DNA of 64,000 nucleotides from Symsagittifera roscoffensis (lineage: Eukaryota > Xenacoelomorpha > Acoela > Convolutidae): positions 31,258,599 to 31,322,598 of the forward strand of contig NC_087063.1 of the NCBI RefSeq assembly GCF_963678635.1, in the 5' to 3' direction. The translations under genes and the position numbers were made by a program. Below are positions 1-9,575 of the stretch, piece after piece; within the stretch, counting starts at the first letter, position 1, and every line of letters starts with the position of its first letter. The notes beneath the pieces were generated by a model, which saw only the letters and a program-made list of their open reading frames with translations, ran no database searches and was not told where the DNA came from.

Positions 1-369
1 AAAATAGCCGAGATGCAGTGGAATGGAGCAAATAGCATATTTTTGAAGACTTTTTTCAACAAGAAATACGCATTACCGTTTCGAGTCATTGATGCTTCAG
101 TTCATCATTTCCTGAGTTTTAAAGACGATCAAAGGAATTTCCCAGTTTTGTGGCACCAGTGTTTTCTCACATTTGTTCAGAGGTACAAAAATTCACTCTC
201 GAATGAACAAAAAGAACAGTTGATGAGACTAGCTCAGAGGCAGTACCACGCTCACATAACGCCAATGGTGCAGCGCGAATTGCAAGTGTCGATTAATAAA
301 TTCCCTGAAAATTATACTCAGAAAGAGGCTGATGATGAAAATATGTCCGAAGCTTCTACTATGAATTGA
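1..369 (+). CDS. BYSL: Bystin (ribosome biogenesis factor), C-terminal part only
   Basis: The frame is open from base 1, so the gene starts outside the window; the first in-frame Met (base 13) is internal. The product reads KIAEMQWNGANSIF, then KKYALPFRVID and PVLWHQCFLTFVQRYK, which matches the conserved C-terminal block of the bystin/Enp1 family. Known role of the family: nucleolar 40S subunit maturation and pre-18S rRNA processing. The C-terminal tail is acidic and ends at the TGA at 367-369. Downstream, a foldback MITE (481-1227) fills the gap to the next gene on the same strand. The identification rests on strong motif similarity; only about 122 residues are visible. Confidence 0.93.
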   Translation, partial: KIAEMQWNGANSIFLKTFFNKKYALPFRVIDASVHHFLSFKDDQRNFPVLWHQCFLTFVQRYKNSLSNEQKEQLMRLAQRQYHAHITPMVQRELQVSINKFPENYTQKEADDENMSEASTMN

Positions 370-480
370 TTATTGAAAGTTGTTTTTTTTTTCCAGAGGT
401 TTTAGCAACGTAGATGAAGTTAACTTCTGTGCTTGATTTTTGTTATGTTTGAGAAGACGTAGTTTGATTGCAATAGATTA

Positions 481-1227
481 CAGTGCTGATTTAAATTAAC
501 CGGACAAAACGCGTTAAACTTGAAATTTAAAAACGCGTTTTTCTCAAATTGGGTTGAGTTTAGGTGAAAACTTATGAAGACAAAACTTGCTTAACATTTT
601 AGCAGAATTGATATGGTGTAATTTGTTTTGCGAAATTCGGGCCCAAAATTTTACCCCAAAAATGGGTCATTTTGGCTTTTCTTAGTTAATCAAAAATTAT
701 GCCAAAAATACCCAGTCGATCACAGACATAATTATATCAAAGTGAGCCCCTTACGTAGCCCAACAAACTTTAAGGAGGGTATAACGTCCAAAACATTGTA
801 TAAGTTAGTTTATTTTTGTTTGATAGACAAAAAAGGTCGTTTTACTACATAAAATACAAACTTTTTATTTAAAAACAATTTTTAAACGGTTTACAATTGT
901 TTTTGGAGATTATACCCTCCTTAAAGTTTGTTGGGCTACGTAAGGGGCTCACTTTGATATAATTATGTCTGTGATCGACTGGGTATTTTTGGCATAATTT
1001 TTGATTAACTAAGAAAAGCCAAAATGACCCATTTTTGGGGTAAAATTTTGGGCCCGAATTTCGCAAAACAAATTACACCATATCAATTCTGCTACAAATT
1101 ACACATCAAAATGTTAAGCAAGTTTTGTCTTCATAAGTTTTCACCTAAACTCAACCCAATTTGAGAAAAACGCGTTTTTAAATTTCAAGTTTAACGCGTT
1201 TTGTCCGGTTAATTTAAATCAGCACTG
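481..1227. mobile_element. Foldback MITE with Tc1/mariner-like ends (element I)
   Basis: The two arms (about 481-790 and 905-1227) are near-perfect inverted copies. Both ends read CAGTGCTGATTTAAATTAAC from the outside in, and the element is flanked by TA on each side (479-480 and 1228-1229). A TA target duplication with CAGTGCTG termini is typical of Tc1/mariner elements. No transposase is encoded. The two short ORFs inside (628-852 plus, 869-1066 minus) start with the same peptide because they lie in the two arms, so they are not genes. It sits between bystin and the ankyrin gene. Related copies occur at 21302-22440 and 22445-23106. Confidence 0.9.
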
Positions 1228-1331
1228 TATAATCACTTGGCGATAAATGTAGTTTGAAACAACTGTGATCTTTATCATCTAGCTGAAAATGATTTGGAAT
1301 GAACTAAATTTGTATGACTTTCAGGTTGAAA

Positions 1332-3023
1332 ATGGGATCGTTGCAAAAATTCAGTGGCGACAGTGACGATGAGCCGAAAGACCTCCGCGAGTTCATTGAT
1401 CAAGTATCTCGGCTTTCGTTCAACGAAGACTTCAGACCAGATTCAGTCATGTCCTTCAGACCTCCTTCAGTCGCCGAAGTTCCCGCGTTAGACCTCTCGG
1501 GCAGCAGCAGTGATACGTTGGATGTGGGAATCGGACCAGAGTTGAGTGAGGATGACGAACAACCCGATAGTGGATTGGGACCATCGGGTTGCGATGACTC
1601 TGTTGTCACGTCTTCAAAATTCACTTCACCTGAATTAACAAGTACAGAAGTAACCATGAAGCCAACGCCTCCTGTAAAATCAAAGAAATCTAGGAAGAAA
1701 AAGAAAACAAAAGAAGACGTTTCTAAGAAAGATGTGTTGGTTGATGTTTTGCCTCCAGTTCAGCTCCAGAAAAAAATGGATCCTGCTTTACTGATGTCAA
1801 ATGCGTCTTCTAATTGGGACCCCTTTTTGAAATCGGAGTCTCCAATTAGTATTGCTCCGCAGATAGCAAAGAAAGAAGATTTATTGACAGCCAGAACAAC
1901 AAGTTGCAAGCAATTAGATCCTTTGATTTTGCAGAAAAAGGTAGACAAATGTTTCGAGTTTGTCGAGGAAGCCTCAGTTTCTGATTGGCTCACTAGAGCC
2001 AATAAGAATGCGCTGGCCTTACGTCAGTGGTGCTCTGTTCCGAATCAGTTTGTTGATTTCACCCAATTTTGGCTCGTAAGTTTTATCGAGTCGCAAAGAG
2101 TCGAGCTATTTGCAATGGAGCATGAGATATTAATCGAGGAGCTTACAGTTGGCTTCGCTCAAGGCTTGGACACGAAAAATATCACGAAAGATGATTTGAA
2201 TGCTGTTCTATGCGTTGCTTTTAGCGAGTACCCCGATAAGTTTTTTGGCACACACGGCAACAAATTTTTCATTGACACTTTGGTTCTTTTGATGACGGGA
2301 AAGAGTTATAACTACAAAAAATTACTATCGGCTGTTCGATTCAGCTCAACGGATAAAACTAAACTTCAAATTGTTCTTTCGATTCGAGTGTTTGCAATAT
2401 TCAACTACTTCAACGCTATTTTAGAGTTCTTTCAAAGCTACAGAAAACTGAACAAAGTGGATCTTTGTGATTTCAAACGAATCAGTTTGCCACCGTTGGA
2501 CTCCTTTATCAAAGAAGTCGTATCTACGTGTCTCGAAAAAGATGCATTGGCTACACTAGCCTACTTTGTAAGAATTCACAAATTTAACCCGAATGCAAAA
2601 GACGACCAACAAAGAAGTCTTTTGTTCCGAGCAGTGGTTGCCCATGCTATAAACTGCGTATCTTGGCTGGTCAAAAATGTGACAACTCAGACTTTAAACA
2701 TGCCTTCAGAATCAGGCAACACGTGCCTTCACACTGCTGTTTCACTGGGCAATATCGCAGTTGCCAGAGTTCTGCTGTCAACTAGCGGTATAAAAGTAGA
2801 TGTAGCCAACCCACAAGCAGGAGGAATGACCCCTCTGGGTCTAGCTGTGTTTCAAGGTCACCATTCAGCCTGTAGATTGTTACTGACCCACGGAGCTAAT
2901 CCGAAAGCATCCGCTCCTAGTTTGCTTCTGGGTGAAGAGGAGCCAGTGCCTCTGGCGCAGTTTGCACTGGACCTCGGACATCCGCAGATATCATTGCTTC
3001 TAGAAAATTTCGAACCGAATTAA
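1332..3023 (+). CDS. Ankyrin-repeat protein, family not recognised
   Basis: A single-exon coding sequence of 563 residues. I chose the ATG at 1332 because a 3' splice site (gactttcag, ending 1324) lies 7 bases upstream; an in-frame ATG at 1314 falls inside that splice signal and is unlikely to be used. The N-terminal third is acidic, Ser/Pro-rich and probably disordered (SDDEPKDLREF, LSGSSSDTLD). A basic cluster KSKKSRKKKKTK follows near residue 115 and could be a nuclear signal. The middle (about 190-400) is helical and unassigned. The C-terminal 150 residues contain ankyrin repeats (SGNTCLHTAVSLGNIAVARV and GMTPLGLAVFQGHHSACRLL). The function is unknown. It is co-oriented with bystin and DTWD2, with about 240 bp to the acceptor of the next gene. 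Confidence 0.85.
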   Translation: MGSLQKFSGDSDDEPKDLREFIDQVSRLSFNEDFRPDSVMSFRPPSVAEVPALDLSGSSSDTLDVGIGPELSEDDEQPDSGLGPSGCDDSVVTSSKFTSPELTSTEVTMKPTPPVKSKKSRKKKKTKEDVSKKDVLVDVLPPVQLQKKMDPALLMSNASSNWDPFLKSESPISIAPQIAKKEDLLTARTTSCKQLDPLILQKKVDKCFEFVEEASVSDWLTRANKNALALRQWCSVPNQFVDFTQFWLVSFIESQRVELFAMEHEILIEELTVGFAQGLDTKNITKDDLNAVLCVAFSEYPDKFFGTHGNKFFIDTLVLLMTGKSYNYKKLLSAVRFSSTDKTKLQIVLSIRVFAIFNYFNAILEFFQSYRKLNKVDLCDFKRISLPPLDSFIKEVVSTCLEKDALATLAYFVRIHKFNPNAKDDQQRSLLFRAVVAHAINCVSWLVKNVTTQTLNMPSESGNTCLHTAVSLGNIAVARVLLSTSGIKVDVANPQAGGMTPLGLAVFQGHHSACRLLLTHGANPKASAPSLLLGEEEPVPLAQFALDLGHPQISLLLENFEPN

Positions 3024-3265
3024 ATTTGTTCGATGTATGGTTTTCTTGGATTTCATTCTATTGCGACTTCAGCTATGTAAATAATGCGTGTTAATATTTG
3101 TAAATAATATAGAAGTAATAATATGTAAATAGAAAATTTTGAATGAAAAATATTAAATCTCAAGGTTGTTCATATTATCCTGACTCTTTTTTGTAACTTT
3201 CGTTTGAATTTTTGAAATTTGCAATTAAATCTCTTTTAATGAAAACTTATAAAACTATTTCAGAT

Positions 3266-4006
3266 ATGGTCGATGACATAATTGTGCCTCATGATTTCTC
3301 TATTTTTGACGGAGCCTTCGAACCCAGGCGGGACTGCTGTGAGACGTGCAGAAGACCTTGTGGTGTCTGCATTTGCAACCCGACAGTCGGGCAAAACAAA
3401 ATGGCCACCTCGTCCAAAATCATCATACTCAAGCACCCTTCAGAAGAAAAACGATCGTTAACTACAGTGCCTTTGCTGCAAATGGGACTCACGCCTGAAT
3501 CTTGCCATGTTTTTGTTGGAGTGTCATTTAATCTGAACATTCCTGAAAGCTTGAAAGAGCTACTGAATACCCATCGATGTTTTCTAGTTTACCCAACTCG
3601 CGATGCAGAGTTATTGGAGGATGTTGTTTCACCAGGTGAAGAGAAGTGTGCTTTTATATTTTTGGACGCATCATGGAGACGAGTCAAAAGTCTCTTCACT
3701 AAAAATCGAAATTGGCTTTCGAAGCTTCCGTGTGTTAAATTGAAAAGCTCACAGCTTAGTCAGTATGTTATCAGAACCCAACCAAACGATCAATGTGTAA
3801 GCACGCTAGAAGCTGCTGCGATGGTTTTAAATCACATGGAATGCGAAAAATATCCGAATATTTTTGAAGATCTCACAGAACCTCTAAGGACACTTTGTCA
3901 ACATCAACTGAATCATGGTGCTCAGAAACACGAAAGCAAGCAGCAGAAAAGATTGTACGATCGCGATGCTGCAAAACTCATCGAAATAGCAGACACTAAT
4001 GATTAG
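3266..4006 (+). CDS. DTWD2: DTW domain protein, probable tRNA-uridine aminocarboxypropyltransferase
   Basis: Members of the DTW (TUAP) family transfer the 3-amino-3-carboxypropyl group from SAM to uridines in tRNA, giving acp3U. Visible hallmarks are an N-terminal zinc-type Cys cluster (CCETCRRPCGVCICNP), ILKHPSEEKRSLTTVPLL, the signature acidic-x-x-W as LDASWRR, SQYVIRTQPNDQCVSTLEAA, and a C-terminal HQLNHGAQ helix, all in DTWD2 order. DASW replaces the canonical DTW triplet and lies within the variation known for DTWD2. I chose the start at 3266 because a splice acceptor (tatttcag) ends at 3263. An upstream in-frame ATG at 3212 lies in the intron-like sequence before that acceptor. The protein is then 246 residues, with a single coding exon. 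An upstream coding exon cannot be excluded. Confidence 0.88.
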   Translation: MVDDIIVPHDFSIFDGAFEPRRDCCETCRRPCGVCICNPTVGQNKMATSSKIIILKHPSEEKRSLTTVPLLQMGLTPESCHVFVGVSFNLNIPESLKELLNTHRCFLVYPTRDAELLEDVVSPGEEKCAFIFLDASWRRVKSLFTKNRNWLSKLPCVKLKSSQLSQYVIRTQPNDQCVSTLEAAAMVLNHMECEKYPNIFEDLTEPLRTLCQHQLNHGAQKHESKQQKRLYDRDAAKLIEIADTND

Positions 4007-4193
4007 TTTTGCCGTAATCGCTCTTTTTTTACCTGTGCAATTTTGTCCAATTTATTTGATACCATGATTCATCGTGATTCATTTGAAATTTTACTAAGCT
4101 CAAATTGTGCCATCTATTTTTTTTTTTTACAAATTGTGCCAATGTTACTGTAAATATATCATGAGAATTAATTGATATCTTTTCTTCTGTCAG

Positions 4194-4323
4194 CTTGAAA
4201 TTTATAAATCAGATTATTGATTCGTTGGTTTCCGATGCTGCACACAATCTCTGCGGTCAGCTAAGTGCATTTGCCAGAAAAGCAGCTGTCAGACATGCAT
4301 TGCTCACCAAACTTGCAGGATAG
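4194..4323 (+). CDS. Orphan terminal exon, unidentified
   Basis: After a good 3' splice site (tttcttctgtcag, ending 4193), a 42-codon frame runs to TAG at 4321-4323. It encodes an amphipathic helical segment (IDSLVSDAAHNLCGQLSAFA, then RKAAVRHALLTKLAG). There is no Met, so it would be a last exon in phase 2. The donor exon was not found. It could be an alternative 3' end of the preceding gene or belong to a gene that overlaps it. The composition looks coding and unlike the surrounding repeats. Confidence 0.35.
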
Positions 4324-5345
4324 TCCTGACTCTCTTTTTCGTATGCAGTCCGACTTCTAAAACAGGAAATCTGAATTAGATGTTCTGTAAAGCTTTATGT
4401 TAAAATAGTTCTCAGAGTTTAGATAAATGAGGTTGATTTTAAGTTGTATTCGGGTTTGAGTTCTCATCGTTGTTGTTCCGACTTCTGAAAAAAGTTGGAG
4501 TGCTGCAAGTGAATTGGAGTATATTGAAAAAGCGTCGTGTTCGTATACCTAGTGTTTGGTTTTAAAAAAATTGTGAATATATCGGTGTACGTCGCAATAA
4601 AGTTTGCGCACAAGTGCATATTTACACTTGCCCATCTGTAAGAAATTGTAAGGTTGGTTAGCAACTTCGAGACCTTTTCCCACTTGGCTGTAGGTAACGC
4701 GGATGCCTTTTTACTTTCAGTTTACTTTCGTGCTATTCTTATAAAAATTACGTCGTTAGTTGGGCAAAATTGATTTTATGCGTATGCGCTTGCGCCGAGG
4801 GGTAACTTATTTATTTCCGGCCAATTTTTCATAACTTGATTTATTTGTGTCTCAATTTGTGCATAGCGAATTTTTCTAGCCTAAGTTTCCGCTTCGTTAG
4901 TTTAGTTTTAACAGTATTTTTTGCTAGCATCTTTGTCAACATATTTTTTCAGAATCATTTTGTTTGAAACTTCTTCGTCCTTTTTAAATGTTTTTTCTTG
5001 GACATAGTGCCTTTCGTCTCTTTTTTTGCCATCTTCACGCTATATTTTTGGTATATCGCAAGTGCTGCGAAGCTCGTCTTCGCCCCTTTGTTATTTTTGT
5101 TCTTTTTGGATAGGAAACCTTGAGCCTCAGCTTGAGGGAGACAATAATTCATTTATGTCATGAAATCTATTGTATATTTAAATGCGGGCTTTACTACCGT
5201 GCCATGTTTAGGCTTTTTCCACGTTTTATTTTTGCATTTTCAACAAAAGAATTTTTTCACATAAGCTATATCGTATATTGCAATGGTCAAGATTTTTTTT
5301 TTCGATTTTCCAGTTTCAATTCAGTGTTTATTTCACCAAGTTTGA
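4324..5345. other. Intergenic, T-rich repeat material
   Basis: No gene is supported here. It contains a fragment of a family C end (GTTGTTCCGAC near 4470). It also holds T-rich sequence with phrases such as cctaagtttccgcttcg that recur at 15180-15960, so it belongs to a dispersed repeat family. Confidence 0.6.
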
Positions 5346-5955
5346 AATTAGCAACCCTAAATTGTGATGCTGTCAGGGATTCACCAGGTGTTGCAATTAT
5401 GGCCTCCAAGTCTCACTTCTCAAATCCTTGTAGTTGAGATATGACGTTTTAAAAAAATTCGAAAGTTTTAAAGATCTCAATCCTATAGTTGGAAATTGTA
5501 GGGTTACTCTCAGGGGTAGCGAATCTTGCCTCTAAATATGTCTGCACAAATCCTTTTCGTTATCGAGATGTGACGTCTTATTTTAGGATTTTTCCAAAGT
5601 CTTTCGAAATTTGAAGTTCTCATCTCTATAGTGAGACTCTGTCAGGGTACTACCAAGAGTTGCGAATTATTTCGTCAAATGTGACTGTTCAAATCCTTGT
5701 ACTTTTCGAGATATGACGTTTTTGTGATTTTTTCAAAAAAATTTCAGAAAACTGAAATTTATTTTTTGTAACAATTTGCACTTCTCTTGGTTTTTTTTCA
5801 AAAATCAAATTAGAAATCTTCAATTTGATTTTTCTCAAAAGTTTTAAATTCCCGACCCTGTAGTTGACTACTGTGGTCTCAGAAGTTGCAAATTTTGCGT
5901 CCAAATGCGACTGCTCAATTGCTTTTATTTTCCGAGATGTGACGTTTTTCTGTCA
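5346..5955. repeat. Diverged tandem repeat, four units
   Basis: Four related blocks start near 5346, 5485, 5615 and 5850. Each contains a variant of 'tagttg..actgt.agggt....gttgcgaat', then 'ccaaatgtgactg.tcaaatccttgta', then 'cgagatgtgacgttttt'. The spacers between conserved blocks vary in length and are A/T-rich. This is not coding; it resembles an old satellite fragment. Confidence 0.7.
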
Positions 5956-6202
5956 TTTTAAAAATTTTCAACGAACTTGATAAAAAAAATTACAAAATTC
6001 GAATTAAAAAAAAACTTGACTAATTTTACCAATTTGAAATTACCAATTTTTTATGTTTTTTTTTGTTTTTAGTCTACTTAAGTTAAAAATTTTCTTGATA
6101 TTTAGTATTTGAATATTTTGATAGTAATTTTGGGTTTACTCGGTGAGTCAGTGTAGGAGAAAATATGGTCTGATATCCTTGGTGTTCCGACCACTCTCAA
6201 AG

Positions 6203-6440
6203 GGGAGCAGTGGTGAAGTGGTTACGTCTCCGCCTCTCAATCGAAAGGTCGGATGTTCGAGGCCCACCATGATCCGTGCTCGTTGCTTGAGGGTGAGGCA
6301 ACATTACCCAGCCCAGAAAAATAACCAAAAAAAAAAATTGCATGTAGTTCTTAAGCAGGGGCACAACAGCGGTTCGCCGTGATGAGCTGTACAGCTCGTA
6401 TGTTGGTCCTATCCCTCGTGGATAAATGATCTTCAAAAAA
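6203..6440 (+). mobile_element. tRNA-derived SINE, family A
   Basis: The head resembles a tRNA, with an A-box-like stretch (GTGGTGAAGTGG) and a B-box-like stretch (GATGTTCGAGGCC). An A-rich linker and a conserved 3' module follow (CAGCGGTTCGCCGTGATGAG and AGCTCGTATGTTGGTCC). The 3' module recurs at 8740-8790, which supports a SINE rather than a tRNA gene. It directly abuts a family C end (GTTCCGACCA at about 6186). Confidence 0.75.
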
Positions 6441-6742
6441 TTTGGAGGAACTATAGCTTAAGGTCCTTTTTGCATATTTTCGGTTTTCAAACTAAGTTAG
6501 ACGAAAATTGATTAGAAGCTGACCTACTAGATTTGAATAATTTAAGCATTCAAATTTAAAGCATTAAAATTTTAATCACTTAAGCATTCAAATTTTATTT
6601 TTATCTTGCTTCTCATTCTTGCTGTTATTCAGCAAACTAAATCGCCCTACTTGAAAAAAAATAACAGGAAATTTAGAAAAAAAATGATAAAGTTGCTACG
6701 GACTCGAAAAGTTTTTGTTTTGTTTTTGAATTTGTTTTATGA

Positions 6743-6800
6743 AATCATTGTGGTCGGAACATTCCCTGCTACGTGCACAGCAATAGTTTGTCTTTGCTAT
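6743..6800 (-). repeat. Family C repeat, 5' end fragment
   Basis: GTGGTCGGAACATTCC followed by a GTGCACAGCAA-type hairpin is the reverse of the family C 5' terminus. It lies about 20 bp inside the intron that follows the exon at 6821-7021. Confidence 0.6.
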
Positions 6801-6820
6801 GGTTTGAAATGAGTTCTCAC

Positions 6821-7021
6821 CTCAATGCCTCCCCGTGGAAGTCGAATGACATAATATCCACAGTAGTTCAATCTGAAGTCACATTTGCCATTTAACTTGC
6901 TACGGACTCGGTTGCTGCATGATCGATAGCTCGTGTGTGAAAACGCTTCGCTTGTCGGAAGTTGCAGACAGATGTTCAAGATTGTGAAAATCAAGAGAGC
7001 TGTGTAAATCTTGGCAAACAT
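6821..7021 (-). CDS. First coding exon of a small secreted Cys-containing protein
   Basis: The frame opens with MFAKIYTALLIFTILNICL, followed by LPTSEA: a clear cleavable signal peptide. A mature segment follows with RSC, GKC and NYCGYYVIRLPRGG. It ends at a strong donor, GAG|gtgaga, in phase 0. I chose this Met over an in-frame Met at 7162 because it sits exactly at the start of the hydrophobic signal; the residues before it are polar and probably 5'UTR. The following exon(s) were not found towards lower coordinates, so the number of cysteines and the fold are unknown. It could be a peptide hormone, toxin-like or matrix peptide; no family is recognised. Confidence 0.6.
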
Positions 7022-7162
7022 CTTGGTCGATCTGTTTATGACGAATTTTTCTGAATTTGACTCTCGATTGGTTCGGATATTGTTTTGATAGCTTCGGAGC
7101 GTAGAACTTTTGCTTGGTGATTGATCTATTTGCATATCTGGCTGTTCAGGAAAAGCGGGCAA

Positions 7163-8739
7163 TAAATCGAGAGTTGGGAGTCTTCTAAAGGAAACGATTA
7201 TTATTTGATGAGATAGTTTATGAGACAGCTGGAAACCATAAACGGAGGGGAGGGATTTTTTGTTAAATGGGATGTCAAAAGACGAAAGCTTATTTACTTA
7301 ATTGGTACACAATAAACTTATTGGGCTTTAAGTCCGCTAGCTTTTTGACATGCAGACTATTGAGACATCCGCTACAGATCTTGTAATATATGTAGCTACA
7401 GTAGAATTGTTTAATAAGTTTGAGTTCCGGGAAAATAAATTGGAAGGTAGATAGGAAATTGGATAAAATTAATTGAGATTTTCTTCAAGCAAATACATTA
7501 TGGTGACTGCAAGTATCGAAGAAAAATGTTATAAAAATTAATTTCGCTTCCATATCGCTATATCAAATTGTGGGCGTTACTTTTTGCAATTCCGAAGGTT
7601 TGATATGATAATTTTTGCTGGATAAATTTTGCTGGATATTAAATGTAATGAACCAGTTTGAACCACCCTTTATGTTGATAGTTTTGATTATTTACCATAA
7701 ATGTTTTTCAGTTGGGAATCTATCAATGAATTGCTGCTATGTAAATTCACCGGGCGGTCTGAAATTGTGTCTATTCGTTATGGTTGCGACAAAGACATTT
7801 GATAATGCTAGGATCAGAGGTGCAAACGTCCGAATTTATATTATTACTTGCGAGAGCAAGTGACTTGTATAATTAGGAAATTGAAAGCAGTTGTGATATC
7901 TTGGTATTAAATTATCATCTAAGTGCCCATGTGTTATTGAAATATCTTCCATAACAAAACTTATTGGAAACTTTAGGATGATTAACTTATGTACCTATTT
8001 TTCGGATATTTGCCCAGTACCAATCCGTTACATAGTCGTTAAATACCAGCTTTTTAAAAGTTGGGAACCTGTTTCAATTAATTGCTGTTGCATAGTTACT
8101 ATGACGTCTAAATTTAGATTTATCTGGTGTTCAGTCGTCATAATACTAGGCTCGTAAATGTTTAATGGGCCATAAGTTGTCATTGGAGACCATATTTTTA
8201 GAGCGAAATGTGGAAATCGAACCACGAAATGTTGAGGCTTATAGGTGAGTTTCTATCTTAAGACTAGATCTGTCTGTCTGAATATACTTTTTAAGAGTAA
8301 TGAACGAGGTGATTACTCTTATATAGGTCTTGGTGATTTTTTCAATATAAAGTTTTAAAGTTTGTTCACGCAATTTTGATTTGATTCTTAGCGATTTGTC
8401 TTTTGATTTCTCTATAAGTTCCTTGTTAAGAGGAAGGCAAATTCCACTATCGAACAGCAAACATGTAAAAATCACGAAAAACGCGATCGACTTCTAATTT
8501 CGAAAACGGAACTTAATTATCTGATTTCCCAGCGAATTAAATTTTTACCTTTTGATCCAGTTTTCTCCAATTGGGTTAATTTTTATCAAAAAAGCACCAA
8601 TCATAAATTCGAAAGTTGAAGTTTTTTTTAACATAAGTCAGTTTTTTTTAGTGTCTTTGCGTTAGGACTCTATTCTAGCTGTCAATTGGCTTTGTTTTTA
8701 AAAGTTTTCCAGTCCTTTATCAAGTAAACTGAAAACGAC
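7163..8739. other. Intergenic, no supported gene
   Basis: No coding signal is supported. The stretch at about 8440-8600 is a diverged copy of the sequence at about 19660-19810 (shared phrases: gcgatcgacttctaatttcgaaa and aattgggtta), so it is repetitive DNA. Confidence 0.5.
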
Positions 8740-8790
8740 GCATCAGCGGCTCGCCGTACTGAGCTGAACTGCTTGTATATTGGTTCGGTA
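8740..8790 (+). mobile_element. SINE family A, 3' module only
   Basis: CAGCGGCTCGCCGTACTGAG and the following GCTTGTATATTGGTTC match the 3' module of the SINE at 6203-6440. The tRNA-like head is missing or too diverged to see. Confidence 0.6.
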
Positions 8791-9169
8791 GCTTCCCAAA
8801 TGGCATAATTCACGAATGCCTCAACATCAAAACGTTTCCCAAATGGCATAAATTTCGAGTTTAGAAACGTTTTTTATCAACTAATATTGTCCTTTTTCCC
8901 AGGAACAAAAAGTTTGAACAATATTTGGATTTAATCGCTTCCAAATAAATCTTGATTGATAATTTTATTGAAAAAGCTGATTAGAAGAAACTAATTGAGT
9001 GTTAGGAAAGTAGACGAGAAGCAAGTTAGACGATATTAATAAAAACGAATTTAGACGATAAGTTTTTGGTTCAAAACTGACGTTTTGTTTAATGAAGAAA
9101 TCACACTAATACAACATGTTAAAAATCACCTCAAAACAGGTCAAAATTATTATAAAAATTTGTTTATTA

Positions 9170-9188
9170 CGCTTGCGATGAGCAAGCG
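9170..9188 (+). other. Perfect hairpin, 7-bp stem, GATGA loop
   Basis: CGCTTGC-GATGA-GCAAGCG. The same structure with a compensating stem change occurs at 15037-15055, in similar flanks (tttatta before, ttat after). Confidence 0.6.
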
Positions 9189-9514
9189 TTATCAAACTGG
9201 AATATAGACTTTTTTCGGGTTAAATTGTTTGACAAAATCACTTGAATCACTAAACTTCATTCACGTGCAAATTTAAGTTCTACCGGTCTACTATTACTAC
9301 TGACAGTTCTTTTAAGAAGTTTTGGCTTAAATTTTGAAGACAAAATGTTCCGTTTCTAAAAAAAATTCGGTCTGTCGTTAGTCTGATGATGTTTTGTCCT
9401 CTTAGTTGACGCATCACGGAATTTTCTTGTTTTTATAAAATTTTTACAGAAAAACATATGATAGCTTTGGCTGACATCAAAATCAAACTTTTTTTTAGCT
9501 TTTCAGGCACTTAT

Positions 9515-9575
9515 GGTTTTTGAGGTGGTACGCCTGAGGTGATAAAGGTCCTGTGTTCGAACCAGGCCAGAACTT
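9515..9575 (+). repeat. tRNA-like sequence, probably a SINE head
   Basis: GAGGTGGTACGCCTGAGGTG resembles an A box and GTGTTCGAACCAGGCC a B box. It does not fold into a convincing complete tRNA and no anticodon arm can be assigned, so I call it tRNA-derived repeat. Confidence 0.45.

Noticed and set aside
628-1066. Two opposed small ORFs encoding the same ~50-residue peptide
   Set aside because: They are the two inverted arms of a foldback MITE, so the shared peptide is a consequence of the repeat.
8239-8475. Minus-strand frame that looks like a signal peptide followed by helices
   Set aside because: It has no Met, and its 5' part is a diverged copy of DNA at about 19660-19810, so it is repetitive sequence.
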